Notes: generated by a model not told the origin, from the sequence alone. Shown: positions 44,801 to 53,361, numbered from the stretch's first letter. The stretch is DNA of 64,000 nucleotides from Fimbriimonas ginsengisoli Gsoil 348 (GCF_000724625.1 NZ_CP007139.1:2976001-3040000); one strand, 5' to 3'. A program made the numbers and translations.

Positions 44801-45567
44801 CCGCGCATCTCACCGTCTTGAACGATCCAAACACCCACCCGGTCGGCGATCGATTCGCAGATCGCGTCGCGAACCACCCGCAGGACAACGTCCAAGTCCT
44901 GGTTTGCGTTGATGGCCGCCGAAAGCTCCATCAACCGGCGTTGCCGCGCCACGGCTAACTCTCGCTCGGCCAGCAAGCGGCTGTTTTCCAGCGCAACCGC
45001 GGTTTGGGAGGCGATCGTCGAAAGCAGCTCGAGGTGCGTCTCATCGTACAGCCCCTCCGCGTGGTAGTTCTGAACGGAGATCACCCCTAACGCTTTCTTC
45101 CCGGCGAGGATCGGCACCGTGAGTAAGCATTTGGCTTGGCGGCCAAGCTGGGCGATGCCGCGCCTGGTGAGCTCCCTCTGCAGATCGGACCTGATGAGGA
45201 GAGGTGTCTGGTGGGTGAGCACGAACTCGGTGATTCCGATTCCATGGTCTCCAAAGGTGCGGGAAGGCTCGCTGTGCGGCTTACCTTCGATCGAGTAGAC
45301 GGAAAAATCGATTCGTCGGCTCGTCTCGTCGTACAGGGCGATAAAAATGTTGTGGTTGTCGAGAATTCGGCCAGACATCGCCCGATGGACGATTTGGGGA
45401 ATCTCGTCGGGAGTCGACAGCCGGCCCAGGGCTACGCCAATCTGATGCAGCGTTGCCAATTGCTCGTTCCGGCGGAGCAGCTCGGAGGTCAATTCGCTTG
45501 CGTTCGAGGCGTCAAGCGTCGCTCGCTTCACAACCGACTGTTCCTCGTCGCGTGGTCGCCGTGTCAT
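41863..45567 (-). CDS. Soluble multi-GAF hybrid histidine kinase
   Basis: 1234 residues without transmembrane segments, so a cytoplasmic sensor. Order: coiled-coil start; GAF1 (about 50-195); three tandem GAF-like modules (about 215-365, 380-530, 545-700), each opening with [11 protein letters not shown]-type sequence and containing DRVGVW and WGTD; HisKA with [15 protein letters not shown] (phosphorylated His); HATPase ([40 protein letters not shown]); a degenerate receiver (about 985-1100, [11 protein letters not shown]); and a canonical receiver with [13 protein letters not shown]. The tandem modules are clearly duplications of each other. The stop overlaps the convergent gene. No cognate regulator is adjacent. 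Confidence 0.92.
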   Translation of the reverse strand: MTRRPRDEEQSVVKRATLDASNASELTSELLRRNEQLATLHQIGVALGRLSTPDEIPQIVHRAMSGRILDNHNIFIALYDETSRRIDFSVYSIEGKPHSEPSRTFGDHGIGITEFVLTHQTPLLIRSDLQRELTRRGIAQLGRQAKCLLTVPILAGKKALGVISVQNYHAEGLYDETHLELLSTIASQTAVALENSRLLAERELAVARQRRLMELSAAINANQDLDVVLRVVRDAICESIADRVGVWIVQDGEMRGSWGTDIDGTVIDERGRRTTFKSWGNAVQELVAKGLPFAIRDFQRKMPDGTIRQHIPWAALAMQAGGELVGIVSMDTLHSLRPINPADLEPLLPFCEQAAVAIQRARILDETRRLVKRQARLMELSAAISANKRLDEILRMVRDALADAGVADRVGVWTLKNNRLYGAWGTDAEGKVLDERDLDFALDEWDTKIQDLIIQELPYILTKFDQDDKKDVTQGVIAMRAGGEVVGIISLDTFLCGRELKPSDLEPLLAFAEQAAVAIQNASLTEQSDKIIRRQRRLMELSAAVSANRKLEEVLRLVRDAVAESGVGDRVGVWTLKGDYLHGSWGTDEYGEVTDERGLTYHVTDWEIDVRMLGHREAPYVLAELTHVMETGEQRERVPQSILPMRVGGELVGIISIDALISGKPITAADVEHLLPFAEQAAVAIQNLRLLDSANRELAERQRVESVLRAKATELLQARDEALEATRAKGQFLANMSHEIRTPMNGIIGMASLLLSTQLDPEQRDYTLTLRNSADSLLLLLNDVLDYSKIEAGKIEIESVPLDLRELIEDVSELLAPRAHAKGLEFVCAIQPDFPSSLIGDPGRLRQVLVNLIGNAIKFTDIGLILVRAGAVQADGDTFQVRLEVCDTGVGIPEFRWETIFQSFTQADGSTTRRFGGTGLGLTISRQLVELMGGRIGLSSRESEGSRFWVELPLAKSAIPQTAVEKIVPCHVIVASSNQATREVLAEHLRYWNCVVEEATSINDLVALVRHRPDLLLIDADLEGGTWKSAISALRLAGLETPTTYLLTPLGTRVEVEVESSGFVAGALSKPVRQWQILETLQKLGGGQPTSTKRLATAPEEGVQVPLGLNVLVAEDNPVNRKIVEKFLQRWQCRVQSVETGRQALELVQKTPFDVVLMDVQMPEMDGFEATAAIREWEVATGRHVPIVATTAYAMEGDQEKCFDAGMDAYVSKPINPQELYAVLASLAKLYPPT

Positions 45568-45724
45568 CTATCGTCAAGCGGGGCGGCGCCTGGAAACCCG
45601 TTAAGCCGCTCCTCCTGAAATCGTAGGAGGAATCACCCGCCGTCAATAGATCGCTGGTCGCTATTCGCGCCGTTTGGCGCACAAAACAGGGTGATCGGGC
45701 GAAGCGGCTTACGGCGCCAACCCG

Positions 45725-46219
45725 CTATAGATGCCAGACCATATCGCCCCAGCAGGTTTGCAGGTAGTCGATTTGCGAAGCATGGTTGTCCATATGGCGT
45801 CCCGGTAGGTTCATCCAGAACGGCATCGGCGCAGTAATAAATGGAGTTTCGATCACCATTTCAATCTGCTCAGGTGTAAGGCTATCCAAGGCGTCGAGGA
45901 CGGCTTGGGACGACTGCTCGATTAGTGCGATCGCCTGTTCGCGGGTCGTCACCGCTTTTTCAGCTTCCATCGCCATGGCGATCATTTCTTCGCGCGAAAT
46001 CTCGGGGAATTTTGCCCCGGCGATGATCGCGAGGAAGTTGCCATTGGAAACGCCGCAGTGCGCGGCAATGCGAAGGGCACTCTTGCACGTGGGAGCCGGA
46101 GCCCAGTCGAGCTTATCGTCCGGAATGAAACTCAAAGTCTTGAGCAAGCGATCTTTGCAGATGACGGTGTACTGCTTGGCTTGCTCGACGATGGGGGAGG
46201 AAGTGACGGCGGTGTCCAT
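45725..46219 (-). CDS. DinB-family protein
   Basis: 164 residues from the ATG at 46219, preceded by GGAGAA; an extension to 46300 would run into the tRNA gene and is rejected. A four-helix DinB/YfiT-like metal-binding bundle: RIAAHCGVSNGNFL supplies one His and RHMDNHASQIDYL the C-terminal His cluster. Functions in the superfamily range from thiol transfer to unknown; this one cannot be assigned. Downstream of tRNA-Leu on the same strand. The 157-bp gap to the kinase start holds only a weak inverted repeat. Confidence 0.82.
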   Translation of the reverse strand: MDTAVTSSPIVEQAKQYTVICKDRLLKTLSFIPDDKLDWAPAPTCKSALRIAAHCGVSNGNFLAIIAGAKFPEISREEMIAMAMEAEKAVTTREQAIALIEQSSQAVLDALDSLTPEQIEMVIETPFITAPMPFWMNLPGRHMDNHASQIDYLQTCWGDMVWHL

Positions 46220-46266
46220 TGCGGATTCTCCTGTACGGCTATCGTACGTTCTGTTAGCGCGACGAG

Positions 46267-46348
46267 TGCCCGGGGCGGGATTCGAACCCGCACGCCTCAT
46301 CGGCAGAGGATTTTAAGTCCCCTGTGTCTACCGTTCCACCACCCGGGC
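46267..46348 (-). tRNA. tRNA-Leu (anticodon UAA)
   Basis: Minus-strand gene with 7-bp acceptor stem GCCCGGG/CCCGGGC, discriminator A, anticodon arm GGGGA-CTTAAAA-TCCTC reading UAA, a long variable arm (TGCCGATGAGGCG region) as in class II tRNAs, and T-arm GCGGGTTCGAATCCCGC. The 3' CCA is not encoded. It decodes UUA/UUG. Confidence 0.95.
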
Positions 46349-46404
46349 GGGTGGGGCGATTATACGCCGGAACCTGGGTGGGGCCGCACCCCGTCGCACT
46401 TCCC

Positions 46405-46929
46405 ATGACGTCGATTTCCGAGCTTTCGCCCTATGACGACGACGGAACGCTGAACGTTGTCATCGAGACGCCGCAAGGTAGTCGCAATAAGCTCGCGTTC
46501 GATGAGAAGCTCGGGCTCTTCAGATTGAAAGGGGTTTTGCCCGCCGGGCACAGCTTTCCGTTCGACTTCGGTTTCATCCCATCGACGGCGGGCGAAGACG
46601 GCGATCCGCTCGATGTCCTGGTCCTGATGGACGCGGCGGTGTATCCAGGCTGCCTCGTTCCCAGCCGCCTTATCGGGGTGATCGAGGCCGAACAGACTGA
46701 GCGGGGCGGGAAGACGGAACGCAACGACCGCCTCATCGCCGTCGCGGCGAATAGCCGTGTCCACGAGACGATCAAGGACCTCGGAGACTTGAGTGGCCCT
46801 CTCCTTGACGAGATCGAGCACTTTTTCATTTCTTACAACGAGGCGAAGGGGAAACAGTTCTGTCCTAAAGCCCGCCGGGGCCACACCGCGGCCAATCGCC
46901 TCGTCGAGGCTGCTTGCCGAAAGCGATAG
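46405..46929 (+). CDS. ppa: Inorganic pyrophosphatase
   Basis: Hydrolyses pyrophosphate to phosphate, pulling biosynthetic reactions forward; cytoplasmic. 174 residues from the ATG at 46405. Family I features: VVIETPQGSRNKLAFDEK (the KxxxE region), FPFDFGFIPSTAGEDGDPLDVLVLMD with the metal-binding Asp cluster, and the later IKDLGDL with FFISYNEAKGKQF. The family-typical EIPxGSxxKYE has ETPQGSRNKLAFD here, so the sequence is somewhat divergent. Divergent from tRNA-Leu, 9 bp before a DinB-like gene. Confidence 0.9.
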   Translation: MTSISELSPYDDDGTLNVVIETPQGSRNKLAFDEKLGLFRLKGVLPAGHSFPFDFGFIPSTAGEDGDPLDVLVLMDAAVYPGCLVPSRLIGVIEAEQTERGGKTERNDRLIAVAANSRVHETIKDLGDLSGPLLDEIEHFFISYNEAKGKQFCPKARRGHTAANRLVEAACRKR

Positions 46930-46938
46930 AATCGCGTA

Positions 46939-47454
46939 ATGCCTTCCTTCGACGCCTGCCCCCTCGACGGCTACCCGACGGAATTGGGCCTCCTTCTGGC
47001 TACTCTACAAAGCTGTACCTGGGATTGGCGAGACGAGCTGGGCGACGTCGATGAAGACGCCATCGTCTGGCAGGCGCGATCGGGAGGGCACAGCATCGGA
47101 GCCGTGTTGCTGCACATCGGCGAGGTCGAGCTCTATTGGATTGAGGAGGTCGTGCTGGGGCGGGAGATGAGCGAAGCCGACCTCCAGTTGTTCATGTCAC
47201 GCGAAATCGAGCAATACAAAGGACAATGGCCCTCCCCTCCCCGGCGCCCTCTAAGCTGGTACTTGGAGCGTCTGGATGAGGTTAGAGCCAGAACGCTGGC
47301 CGCCGTCCGCGATTTTCCCGCTCCAGACGCCGAGATCCCGTGGCTGGAGCACACCGTGACGCCCCGCTGGGTCCTCTCTCATGTGATCGAGCACGAGAGC
47401 TATCACGGGGGCCAAATGTTACTGCTGCAGGACCTCTACGCCGCAGGCAGTTGA
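46939..47454 (+). CDS. DinB-family protein
   Basis: 171 residues, a four-helix DinB_2-type fold: GAVLLHIGEVELYWIEEVVLG carries the first His, and HVIEHESYHGGQMLLLQDL carries the other two metal ligands. Unrelated in detail to the DinB protein on the opposite strand nearby. It starts 9 bp after ppa, so the pair may be cotranscribed. The next promoter overlaps its stop codon. Function unknown. Confidence 0.82.
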   Translation: MPSFDACPLDGYPTELGLLLATLQSCTWDWRDELGDVDEDAIVWQARSGGHSIGAVLLHIGEVELYWIEEVVLGREMSEADLQLFMSREIEQYKGQWPSPPRRPLSWYLERLDEVRARTLAAVRDFPAPDAEIPWLEHTVTPRWVLSHVIEHESYHGGQMLLLQDLYAAGS

Positions 47455-47480
47455 AAACTGGACCTCCGAGTGGTCATAAT
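47451..47480 (+). promoter_or_regulatory. Probable sigma-70-type promoter for rpmG-rpmF
   Basis: TTGAAA (47451-47456) and CATAAT (47475-47480) with an 18-bp spacer. The leader of about 60 nt to rpmG contains the stem CCGCG...CGCGG and GCTG/CAGC near 47487-47518, possibly structured. Confidence 0.6.
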
Positions 47481-47548
47481 CGAAAGGCTGTCCCGCGACT
47501 GTACGCGGCTTCGGCAGCTACCCGAGTAAAACTCAAAAGGAAACCGCC

Positions 47549-47716
47549 ATGGCAAAGAAGGCCGAAGCCCGAGAAATTATTAGAATCGTCTGCACCGAGG
47601 ATGGGAAGAGTTACTACACCACCACCAAGAATAAGCGGAACACCACCGACCGCCTTGAACTGATGAAGTACAACCCGAACCTCCGGAAGCACACCCTGCA
47701 CCGCGAGAAGAAGTAA
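47549..47716 (+). CDS. rpmG: 50S ribosomal protein L33 (bL33)
   Basis: 55 residues ([19 protein letters not shown]...KHTLHREKK), a complete bL33. Only one Cys is kept, so it is the zinc-free (C-minus) form. AAAAGGAAA serves as ribosome-binding site. rpmF follows 22 bp downstream, and both are closed by a strong terminator, giving a two-gene ribosomal operon. Confidence 0.95.
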   Translation: MAKKAEAREIIRIVCTEDGKSYYTTTKNKRNTTDRLELMKYNPNLRKHTLHREKK

Positions 47717-47738
47717 CCCCTAGGGAATAAGAAGAACC

Positions 47739-47924
47739 ATGCCCAATCCTAAGCGACGCCATAGTCACCAGCGGACCGCCTTGCGCCGCACCAATTACGT
47801 TGCCATCATGCCTGAGATCCAGGTGAACAAGCAGGTCGGCGGCGAGCCGTACAACCTTCGCTTCGTGGCGACGCCCGACGGCTACTACAAGGGCCGCCTG
47901 CTCCCTGGCTTCAAGGCCAAGTAA
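47739..47924 (+). CDS. rpmF: 50S ribosomal protein L32 (bL32)
   Basis: 61 residues starting MPNPKRRHSHQRTALRRTN, the typical basic N-terminus of bL32. The zinc-binding Cys pairs found in some bL32 proteins are absent (it has no Cys), matching the zinc-free form of the neighbouring bL33. The C-terminus (YNLRFVATPDGYYKGRLLPG) resembles bL32 less clearly and may be lineage-specific. The terminator starts 14 bp after the stop. Confidence 0.85.
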   Translation: MPNPKRRHSHQRTALRRTNYVAIMPEIQVNKQVGGEPYNLRFVATPDGYYKGRLLPGFKAK

Positions 47925-47937
47925 CGAAGAACACACA

Positions 47938-47974
47938 AAAAAGCCCCCGGGTCGAAACGACCCGGGGGCTTTTT
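47938..47974 (+). terminator. Strong rho-independent terminator after rpmF
   Basis: A 13-bp GC-rich stem (AGCCCCCGGGTCG / CGACCCGGGGGCT) with AAA loop, flanked by A and T runs, so it can also terminate the convergent sigma-factor gene. Confidence 0.95.
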
Positions 47975-47985
47975 CATTTTTGTCG

Positions 47986-48579
47986 CTACGCGGCGATCAG
48001 ATCTTCGCGCCTGCCGGCAAGCTGCTGGGCAAGGGCGAGGCGAGCTCGGTTGAGGCGGCTCTTGACCGTGCCGATCGGCACCCGAAGGACCTCCGCGATC
48101 TCCTCGTAGCTGAGCATCTCGCCGTGGTACATCTGGACGATCGAGCGGTGGACGTCCGGCAACGCTTCAATCGCGTCGGCTAAGGCTTGGGCTCTCATTC
48201 GGCGGTCGAGCAGATCGAACGGGCTCTCATCGTCGCTCTCGAACTGACGCTGGAGCTCTCCCTCGGGGGTATCCATCGCGTCATCGAGGCTGCTCGTGGG
48301 GCGGCTCGCCGCCTTCTTCCGGGCGTCTAGGAAGCAATTGGTGATGATCCGATAGAGCCAGGTGGTGAAAGCGCTCTGACCTTTAAATCCTTCCACGGAT
48401 CGGAAGACCCGAAGGAACGCGTCCGCCACCAGATCCGCGGCAGTGTCCCGGTCCCTGGTTAATCGGAAAGCGTACTGATAAGCTCGGGCCTGATGCCTCT
48501 GCACCAGCTCGTCCATTGCGTGCTTGTCGCCATTCAGATATCTCTCGATTAAAAATGAGTCGGTGTGCGCGCTAGCCAT
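47986..48579 (-). CDS. ECF-type RNA polymerase sigma factor
   Basis: 197 residues. Region 2 includes AYQYAFRLTRDRDTAADLVADAF and FTTWLYRIITNCFLDARKK; region 4 includes ALPDVHRSIVQMYHGEMLSYEEIAEVL and VPIGTVKSRLNRARLAL. No anti-sigma factor gene is adjacent, in contrast to many ECF loci, so its control is not obvious. Divergent from recN with an AT-rich palindrome between. Target genes unknown. Confidence 0.92.
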   Translation of the reverse strand: MASAHTDSFLIERYLNGDKHAMDELVQRHQARAYQYAFRLTRDRDTAADLVADAFLRVFRSVEGFKGQSAFTTWLYRIITNCFLDARKKAASRPTSSLDDAMDTPEGELQRQFESDDESPFDLLDRRMRAQALADAIEALPDVHRSIVQMYHGEMLSYEEIAEVLRVPIGTVKSRLNRARLALAQQLAGRREDLIAA

Positions 48580-48637
48580 TGAAATTCTCCCTTTGTGCGT
48601 TTCGGCCGCTCTCCCGGTTGGCCGTCACTGAGATCAC

Positions 48638-48681
48638 TATACATCATTAATTGCGGTCTGGATCGCAATTAATGATGTATA
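48638..48681. promoter_or_regulatory. AT-rich 18-bp perfect palindrome between sigma factor and recN
   Basis: Arms 48638-48655 and 48664-48681 (TATACATCATTAATTGCG and complement) around an 8-bp centre. It is the most AT-rich stretch in a GC-rich neighbourhood and lies 59 bp from the sigma start and 165 bp from the recN start. It could be a regulator-binding site or hold opposed promoters. Confidence 0.55.
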
Positions 48682-48845
48682 TCGAAGAATTTTTTCTGAC
48701 ACTGACTGGCTATCGACGGCTCCGCCTCTTGCCGAGGCGCGTGATTGTAGGACGTTCGCCCCACCACACGGGTTCTTTCCGTCTCCCGCGCGGAGTTAAT
48801 TTTCGCTGCGGCGCACTTCCATCGGCGTCAGAATATAAGCGCCCT

Positions 48846-50522
48846 ATGATCGTCGAGCTCACCGTTGAAAACCTGGCCATTATCGAGCGCTCGCAGCTCG
48901 TGCTGAAACCAGGCTTCACGGTTCTCACCGGTGAAACCGGCGCCGGAAAGTCGCTGTTGATCGACGCGATCGAGCTGGCCCTTGGCGAGCGGGCCGACAC
49001 GGAGCTCGTTCGCACTGGAGCGAGCCGGGCCTCGGTAAGCGTAGTACTGGACCTTTCGAACGAGCCGGCCGCGCTCGCTCGTTGCCAGGAGCTAGGCGTG
49101 GGGCTTGAGGGAACGACCCTCTACATCCAGCGCGAGGTCGCCGCAAAGGGGGGGTCGCAATGCCGGATCGGGGGAAAGCTGACTCCGGTGTCCACATTGC
49201 GGCAGCTCGGAAGTTTCCTCGTCGATCTCCATGGGCAACACGACCACCAAAGCTTGCTGGACGCGGAGCGTCACATCGGATTTCTCGACGAGTGGATCGG
49301 CGGCCCGGTCGTGGAGCTCCTTCAGAGAATCGAAGCCGCCCACGAGCGCGCGCTCGAAGCAAATCGGCGATTGACCTCCTTTCGCCAGGGATTACGGGAC
49401 CGCGAGCATCGGCTCGACCTCTTGCGCTTCCAAGTCAATGAAATCGAAGCTGTAAACCCCCAGCCAGGGGAGCTGGAGGAACTCGACGCGCAGCTTTCCC
49501 GGCTGAAGTACGCCGAGAAGCTGGCGACCGCCTCTTTTGGCGCTCTCGCCACAGTGGCGGACCAGGAAAACTGTGCCATCGACCAACTCGGAGAAGCGGT
49601 CAAGCTTCTGGAGTCCGCGATCCGATACGACGCATCGCTGGAGTCGGTGGTTGCGCCTATGCGGGAAGCCCTGATCGAAGTGGAGGAAGCTGCTCACACG
49701 CTGCGGGGGTATTCGGAGAATCTGGAAGCCGACCCCGCACGGCTCGACGAGGTTGCCGGCCGAATCGACTCCCTAAAGCGGCTTCGCCGCAAATACGGCG
49801 CCGACGAAAACGAAGTGCTCGAATTTCTGCACGACGCCCGAGAGCAACTCGCCCTCTTAGAAGATGGTGAGGCGAGCGAAGAGGAACTGGTGGAAGCCGC
49901 GAGCCGAGCCGGGGCCGCGCTCAATGAAGTTGCGTCCGAGTTAACGTCACTGCGAAAAGAGCGGGCGGTGGAGTTTGCTGAGCGAACGCAGCACCAACTG
50001 CGTGACCTGGCGATGGATAGAGCGGTATTCAGCGTCGACATCCGCCCCAAGCCCGCAGACGCTACGGGCGCGGACCAGGTCGAGTTCTTTTTTTCGGCCA
50101 ATCTGGGCGAGCCGCCCCGCCCGCTTGGGAAAATCGCAAGCGGGGGAGAAATCAGCCGGGTGATGCTGGCGATCAAAACCGCCATGGCGGGCCGGGCCGG
50201 AGTGCCGACTCTCATTTTCGACGAGGTCGATGCCGGCCTCGGCGGACGCGCCGCCGTCACCGTCGCCCGGAAACTTGGCGAATTGGCAGAGCATTATCAG
50301 GTGCTCGTCATCACCCACCTTCCCCAGATCGCCGGTCGCGCCGATCACCATTTCCGGATCGAAAAAGACGAATCGAGCGGCCGCGTGGTGACGAGCGTTC
50401 GCCTCCTCGAGGAGCACGAGCGGGTCGAGGAGATAGCCCGAATGCTCGCGGGCGACCACGTAACCGACGCCGTCCGAGCCAACGCGCGGGAGATGTTGGG
50501 GTCGCTAGGCGTTGGACGTTGA
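48846..50522 (+). CDS. recN: DNA repair protein RecN
   Basis: 558 residues from the ATG at 48846; the ORF's longer 5' extension crosses the palindrome and is rejected. SMC-like ATPase: the N-terminus IVELTVENLAIIERSQL is followed by Walker A GETGAGKSLLIDAIELALG, a QH-region GQHDHQSLLDAERH, two coiled-coil arms, signature KIASGGEISRVMLAIK, and Walker B PTLIFDEVDAGLGGRAA. Acts early in double-strand-break repair. It is followed by a hairpin with TTTT. No SOS box visible. Confidence 0.95.
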   Translation: MIVELTVENLAIIERSQLVLKPGFTVLTGETGAGKSLLIDAIELALGERADTELVRTGASRASVSVVLDLSNEPAALARCQELGVGLEGTTLYIQREVAAKGGSQCRIGGKLTPVSTLRQLGSFLVDLHGQHDHQSLLDAERHIGFLDEWIGGPVVELLQRIEAAHERALEANRRLTSFRQGLRDREHRLDLLRFQVNEIEAVNPQPGELEELDAQLSRLKYAEKLATASFGALATVADQENCAIDQLGEAVKLLESAIRYDASLESVVAPMREALIEVEEAAHTLRGYSENLEADPARLDEVAGRIDSLKRLRRKYGADENEVLEFLHDAREQLALLEDGEASEEELVEAASRAGAALNEVASELTSLRKERAVEFAERTQHQLRDLAMDRAVFSVDIRPKPADATGADQVEFFFSANLGEPPRPLGKIASGGEISRVMLAIKTAMAGRAGVPTLIFDEVDAGLGGRAAVTVARKLGELAEHYQVLVITHLPQIAGRADHHFRIEKDESSGRVVTSVRLLEEHERVEEIARMLAGDHVTDAVRANAREMLGSLGVGR

Positions 50523-50530
50523 GGCGTTGA

Positions 50531-50575
50531 GGCGTTAAGCCCAACGCCCAACGCCGTAGCGCCCTAACGCCTTTT
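50531..50575 (+). terminator. Likely recN terminator
   Basis: GGCGTTA (50531-50537) pairs with TAACGCC (50565-50571), followed by TTTT; the region between also contains repeated AACGCC units. It begins 8 bp after the recN stop. Confidence 0.6.
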
Positions 50576-50622
50576 GTTCGGTGCCACTTTCCCGCCGCGC
50601 AAAGCGTTAGGAATGTTAAGCG

Positions 50623-51105
50623 ATGCGGAGTTACGTCACTTTTAGTTCGAAGGCGTTCAACACCACGGAAGAGCGGGAGATTTTCGCTCAGCCGAGGAAG
50701 TTTGGCGACGATGTCGCGGGTTGGTTCGCCGACCGCCTCTCCGAATCGGGCTGGGAAGTCGACGACGAGATCTCCCAGGAGCCGCTTGGTTGGTTCATCA
50801 CCTTTCGCCGCGACGCCGACGAGTTCGACCTCGGCGTGACCTGCCTCAACCCCGAGCGCGGGATTTGGCTTGCGTGGCTAGAGCAGCCGGCCGGATTCTT
50901 CGGAGCACTTCTCGGCAGGCGCGACCGTCCGATCCAGTCGGCGGGCCCGAATGCGGTACACGAAATCCTTGCTTCCGCGACTGAAATCGACAATATCCGC
51001 TGGTTCACTCGAGAAGAGTTCGTTCGCGGCGATATCGACGTCGATGGGGAATCGGCGGCCGTCGCCGAGGCTGTCCCGGCAAACCAGAACGGGTACCTCT
51101 CGTAG
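50623..51105 (+). CDS. Conserved-looking hypothetical protein
   Basis: 160 residues, soluble, acidic, no signal or membrane segment. Visible stretches: FADRLSESGWEVDDEISQE, GWFITFRRDADEFDLGVTC and WLAWLEQPAGFFGALLGRR. I do not recognise a family. The frame is well supported by codon use. Independent gene: terminator of recN upstream, convergent membrane protein downstream (8 bp between the stops, both TAG). Confidence 0.65.
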   Translation: MRSYVTFSSKAFNTTEEREIFAQPRKFGDDVAGWFADRLSESGWEVDDEISQEPLGWFITFRRDADEFDLGVTCLNPERGIWLAWLEQPAGFFGALLGRRDRPIQSAGPNAVHEILASATEIDNIRWFTREEFVRGDIDVDGESAAVAEAVPANQNGYLS

Positions 51106-51113
51106 CTCAGGCT

Positions 51114-51599
51114 CTACTTCGACTTCCATGGCGCCACGAAGAGTGGATGCCCCTTCGTGTCGTACAACTCCACCTTCGGCTCGTCTGCCTGCATTCCCGC
51201 CGAGAGGCTCGCGCCGTTCTTACTGAACATCGAAAGCGCCGACCGTTTCGGCCCCACCGTGAGCCCAAGCGTGCTATCGCCGGTCGCGTCCGGTCCCTCG
51301 CTGTTCAGGGTTAGGGAAGAGGTCCCTGGCCCGGCCTGCCACCACCCGCGCTTCTCGCCGTCCTTGTCTCGCAAAGTGATCATCCCACCCTCGTTCAAAC
51401 GGTCGGGCGATAGGATGACGAGCGGGACGCCTCGATCGTCGACGATCTCGAGCCGTTTCACCTTGAGCACGTCTTCCTTTGCAACCCACCCCGCCGCGGC
51501 GAGTAAGGGCAAAACGAGCAGCGCGCCGATAAGAAAACGGTTCTTTCTCTCTAGGCGCTCAATGCGCGTAACGAGACCTTGGACATCGTGAGTGGACAT
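51114..51599 (-). CDS. Membrane-anchored hypothetical protein
   Basis: 161 residues from the ATG at 51599; the longer reading to 51845 overlaps the divergent beta-CASP gene and is rejected. A short coiled-coil start (GLVTRIERLERKNR) is followed by one transmembrane segment (about 22-40, FLIGALLVLPLLAAAGWVA) and an extracytoplasmic beta-rich part (VPLVILSPDRLNEGGMITL, VELYDTKGHPLFVAP). Tandem Asp/Gly-rich turns suggest a beta-sandwich or beta-roll. Function unknown. Divergent from 51642. Confidence 0.7.
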   Translation of the reverse strand: MSTHDVQGLVTRIERLERKNRFLIGALLVLPLLAAAGWVAKEDVLKVKRLEIVDDRGVPLVILSPDRLNEGGMITLRDKDGEKRGWWQAGPGTSSLTLNSEGPDATGDSTLGLTVGPKRSALSMFSKNGASLSAGMQADEPKVELYDTKGHPLFVAPWKSK

Positions 51600-51641
51600 T
51601 CTAATGCTATTAACGTCCATCCACGGGCTATGATCACGCCC

Positions 51642-53021
51642 ATGGCTCAATCGATCGGCTTCTATGGCGCAGCGGAGACGGTTACCGGCTCTCGTCACCT
51701 TCTGACCCTCGATGGGAAACGGATCTTGGTCGATTGCGGTCTCTTCCAGGGAACCCGTGATTCCAGGGAGCTGAACTGGCTTCCGTTCCCCGTCGATCCG
51801 GTGAGTTTGGATGCGGTGGTGATAACCCACGCCCACATGGACCACATCGGCTGGCTGCCGCGCTTAGTGGCCCAAGGATATCGAGGCCCGATCTACGCGA
51901 CTCCGGCAACGATCGGCCTATGCCGGATTTCGCTTCCCGACTCGGCGAGAATTCAGGAAGAAGACGCCCGGCGCGCCAACCGGCACGGCTCACGGCACCA
52001 GCCTGCGCTCCCTCTCTACACCGAGGAGCAGGCCTTCGATTGCATGAGACAATTTCGGCCCGTTCGCTACGCCGAAAATCATGAGCTGCCGGGCGGCGCG
52101 ACCTTCCGCTACCATCCGGCCGGACATATTCTCGGGTCGGCATTCGCGGAGATCTTCTTCGCGAACGGGGAGCGTATCCTGATGGGCGGCGACCTCGGCC
52201 GATACGATACACCGATCATCCGCGACCCGGACGTGATCGAAGGAGCCGAATACCTGGTTGTTGAAAGCACTTACGGCGACCGCCTTCACCCCACGGGAGA
52301 TCCGATGGAGGCAATTGAGTTGATCCTGCGCGACGCGTGGCAGACCGGCGCCTCGGTAATCGTTCCCTCGTTTGCGATCGGCCGTACCCAGGAATTGCTG
52401 TACTTCTTCCGGCTACTGCAAGACGCGGGGCGCATGCCGAGGATCCCGGTCTACATCGACTCGCCGATGGCCGTATCGGCCACCCGGCTTTACGCGGACG
52501 CCAAGGAGGAGCACGACGAGGACATGCTTCTCTCCGTCGAGCAAGGCCGTAGCGAGTTGGAGCCGGCTGGGGTGACGTTCATCCGCGACCGCGAGCAGTC
52601 GAAGGCGCTGAATAACCAACGGGGTCCGATCGTAATCATCGCCGGAAGCGGCATGGCCAACGGCGGCCGGGTTGTCCACCACTTGATGCACCGGATCTCG
52701 GACCCGAATAACATCGTCCTGTTCACCGGCTACCAGGCCGCGGGAACCCTCGGCCGCCGCATTCTGGATGGCGATCCCGAGGTTCGCATCCTCGGACAAG
52801 AGGTGCCGGTGAGGGCACGGATCGAGCAGCTATCGGCGTTGTCTGCTCACGCCGACCAAGGAGAGATCCTTCGCTGGCTGGGCGGTTTCAAAACGCCGCC
52901 TCGGCAAACGTTCATCGTCCACGGCGAACCGCACGCACAGGAGGCGCTGCGAGAAAAGATCGTTAGCTCTCTCGGCTGGAACGCAGTGATCCCGCATATG
53001 GGAGAGACCTTCGAACTGTGA
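51642..53021 (+). CDS. MBL-fold beta-CASP ribonuclease-like protein
   Basis: 459 residues from the ATG at 51642 (an alternative ATG at 51630 adds four). Metallo-beta-lactamase motif THAHMDHIGWLP near residue 55, with FYGAAETVTGSRHLL at the N-terminus; the beta-CASP domain has VVESTYGDRLH, SFAIGRTQELLYFFRLL, AGSGMANGGRVVHHL, and an RMMBL C-terminus (SALSAHADQGEILRWLGGFK, FIVHGEP). It belongs to the YSH1/CPSF-like COG1236 type, thought to process RNA, distinct from RNase J at 28734. Cytoplasmic; partners unknown. Confidence 0.92.
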   Translation: MAQSIGFYGAAETVTGSRHLLTLDGKRILVDCGLFQGTRDSRELNWLPFPVDPVSLDAVVITHAHMDHIGWLPRLVAQGYRGPIYATPATIGLCRISLPDSARIQEEDARRANRHGSRHQPALPLYTEEQAFDCMRQFRPVRYAENHELPGGATFRYHPAGHILGSAFAEIFFANGERILMGGDLGRYDTPIIRDPDVIEGAEYLVVESTYGDRLHPTGDPMEAIELILRDAWQTGASVIVPSFAIGRTQELLYFFRLLQDAGRMPRIPVYIDSPMAVSATRLYADAKEEHDEDMLLSVEQGRSELEPAGVTFIRDREQSKALNNQRGPIVIIAGSGMANGGRVVHHLMHRISDPNNIVLFTGYQAAGTLGRRILDGDPEVRILGQEVPVRARIEQLSALSAHADQGEILRWLGGFKTPPRQTFIVHGEPHAQEALREKIVSSLGWNAVIPHMGETFEL

Positions 53022-53094
53022 GGCGGACGGGATTATTTGGGTGAGCAAGCAAAGGGAAACGCTACACTTGCTTTAATCGTCCAGAGAGGCAAGC

Positions 53095-53361
53095 ATGCAT
53101 CACATCCCACTTCCTGATCCTCTTTACGCTGAAGCGCAACGTGCTGCCGCGGCGAGAGGTAGTACGGTGGAAGCCTATGTCCGGGAAGCGCTGCTAATGC
53201 AGCTCGAGGAAGATGCTCCGATTCGACTGACCCCCGATCAGGTGGCCATCATCGCCCAAGCGGAATCCGACATAGATGCTGGGAAAGGCTTGTCTATCGA
53301 AGAGGTAAGAGCCGAACTTGCCGCGCACCGACAGAAATGGCAAGCAGCAAACCCCCGCTGA
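53095..53361 (+). CDS. Antitoxin of ParE-type module (ParD/RHH-like)
   Basis: 88 residues. The N-terminus (HHIPLPDPLYAEAQRAAAARGSTVEAYVREAL) resembles ribbon-helix-helix DNA-binding antitoxins, and the C-terminal helix (LSIEEVRAELAAHRQKWQA) is typical of the segment that wraps the toxin. It overlaps the toxin gene by 25 bp, as is common for translationally coupled toxin-antitoxin pairs. It probably autoregulates the pair; no operator could be assigned. Confidence 0.75.
   Translation: MHHIPLPDPLYAEAQRAAAARGSTVEAYVREALLMQLEEDAPIRLTPDQVAIIAQAESDIDAGKGLSIEEVRAELAAHRQKWQAANPR

Noticed and set aside
46220-46300. Longer start for the minus-strand DinB protein
   Set aside because: The extension reads through the tRNA-Leu gene; the ATG at 46219 has a good ribosome-binding site.
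51102-51117. GTAG...CTAC between two convergent genes as another REP
   Set aside because: Both ends are ordinary TAG stop codons after G-ending codons and there is no palindromic stem in the 8 bp between them. The similar GTAG...CTAC at 20946-20965 (hisI/SIMPL) is unconvincing for the same reason.
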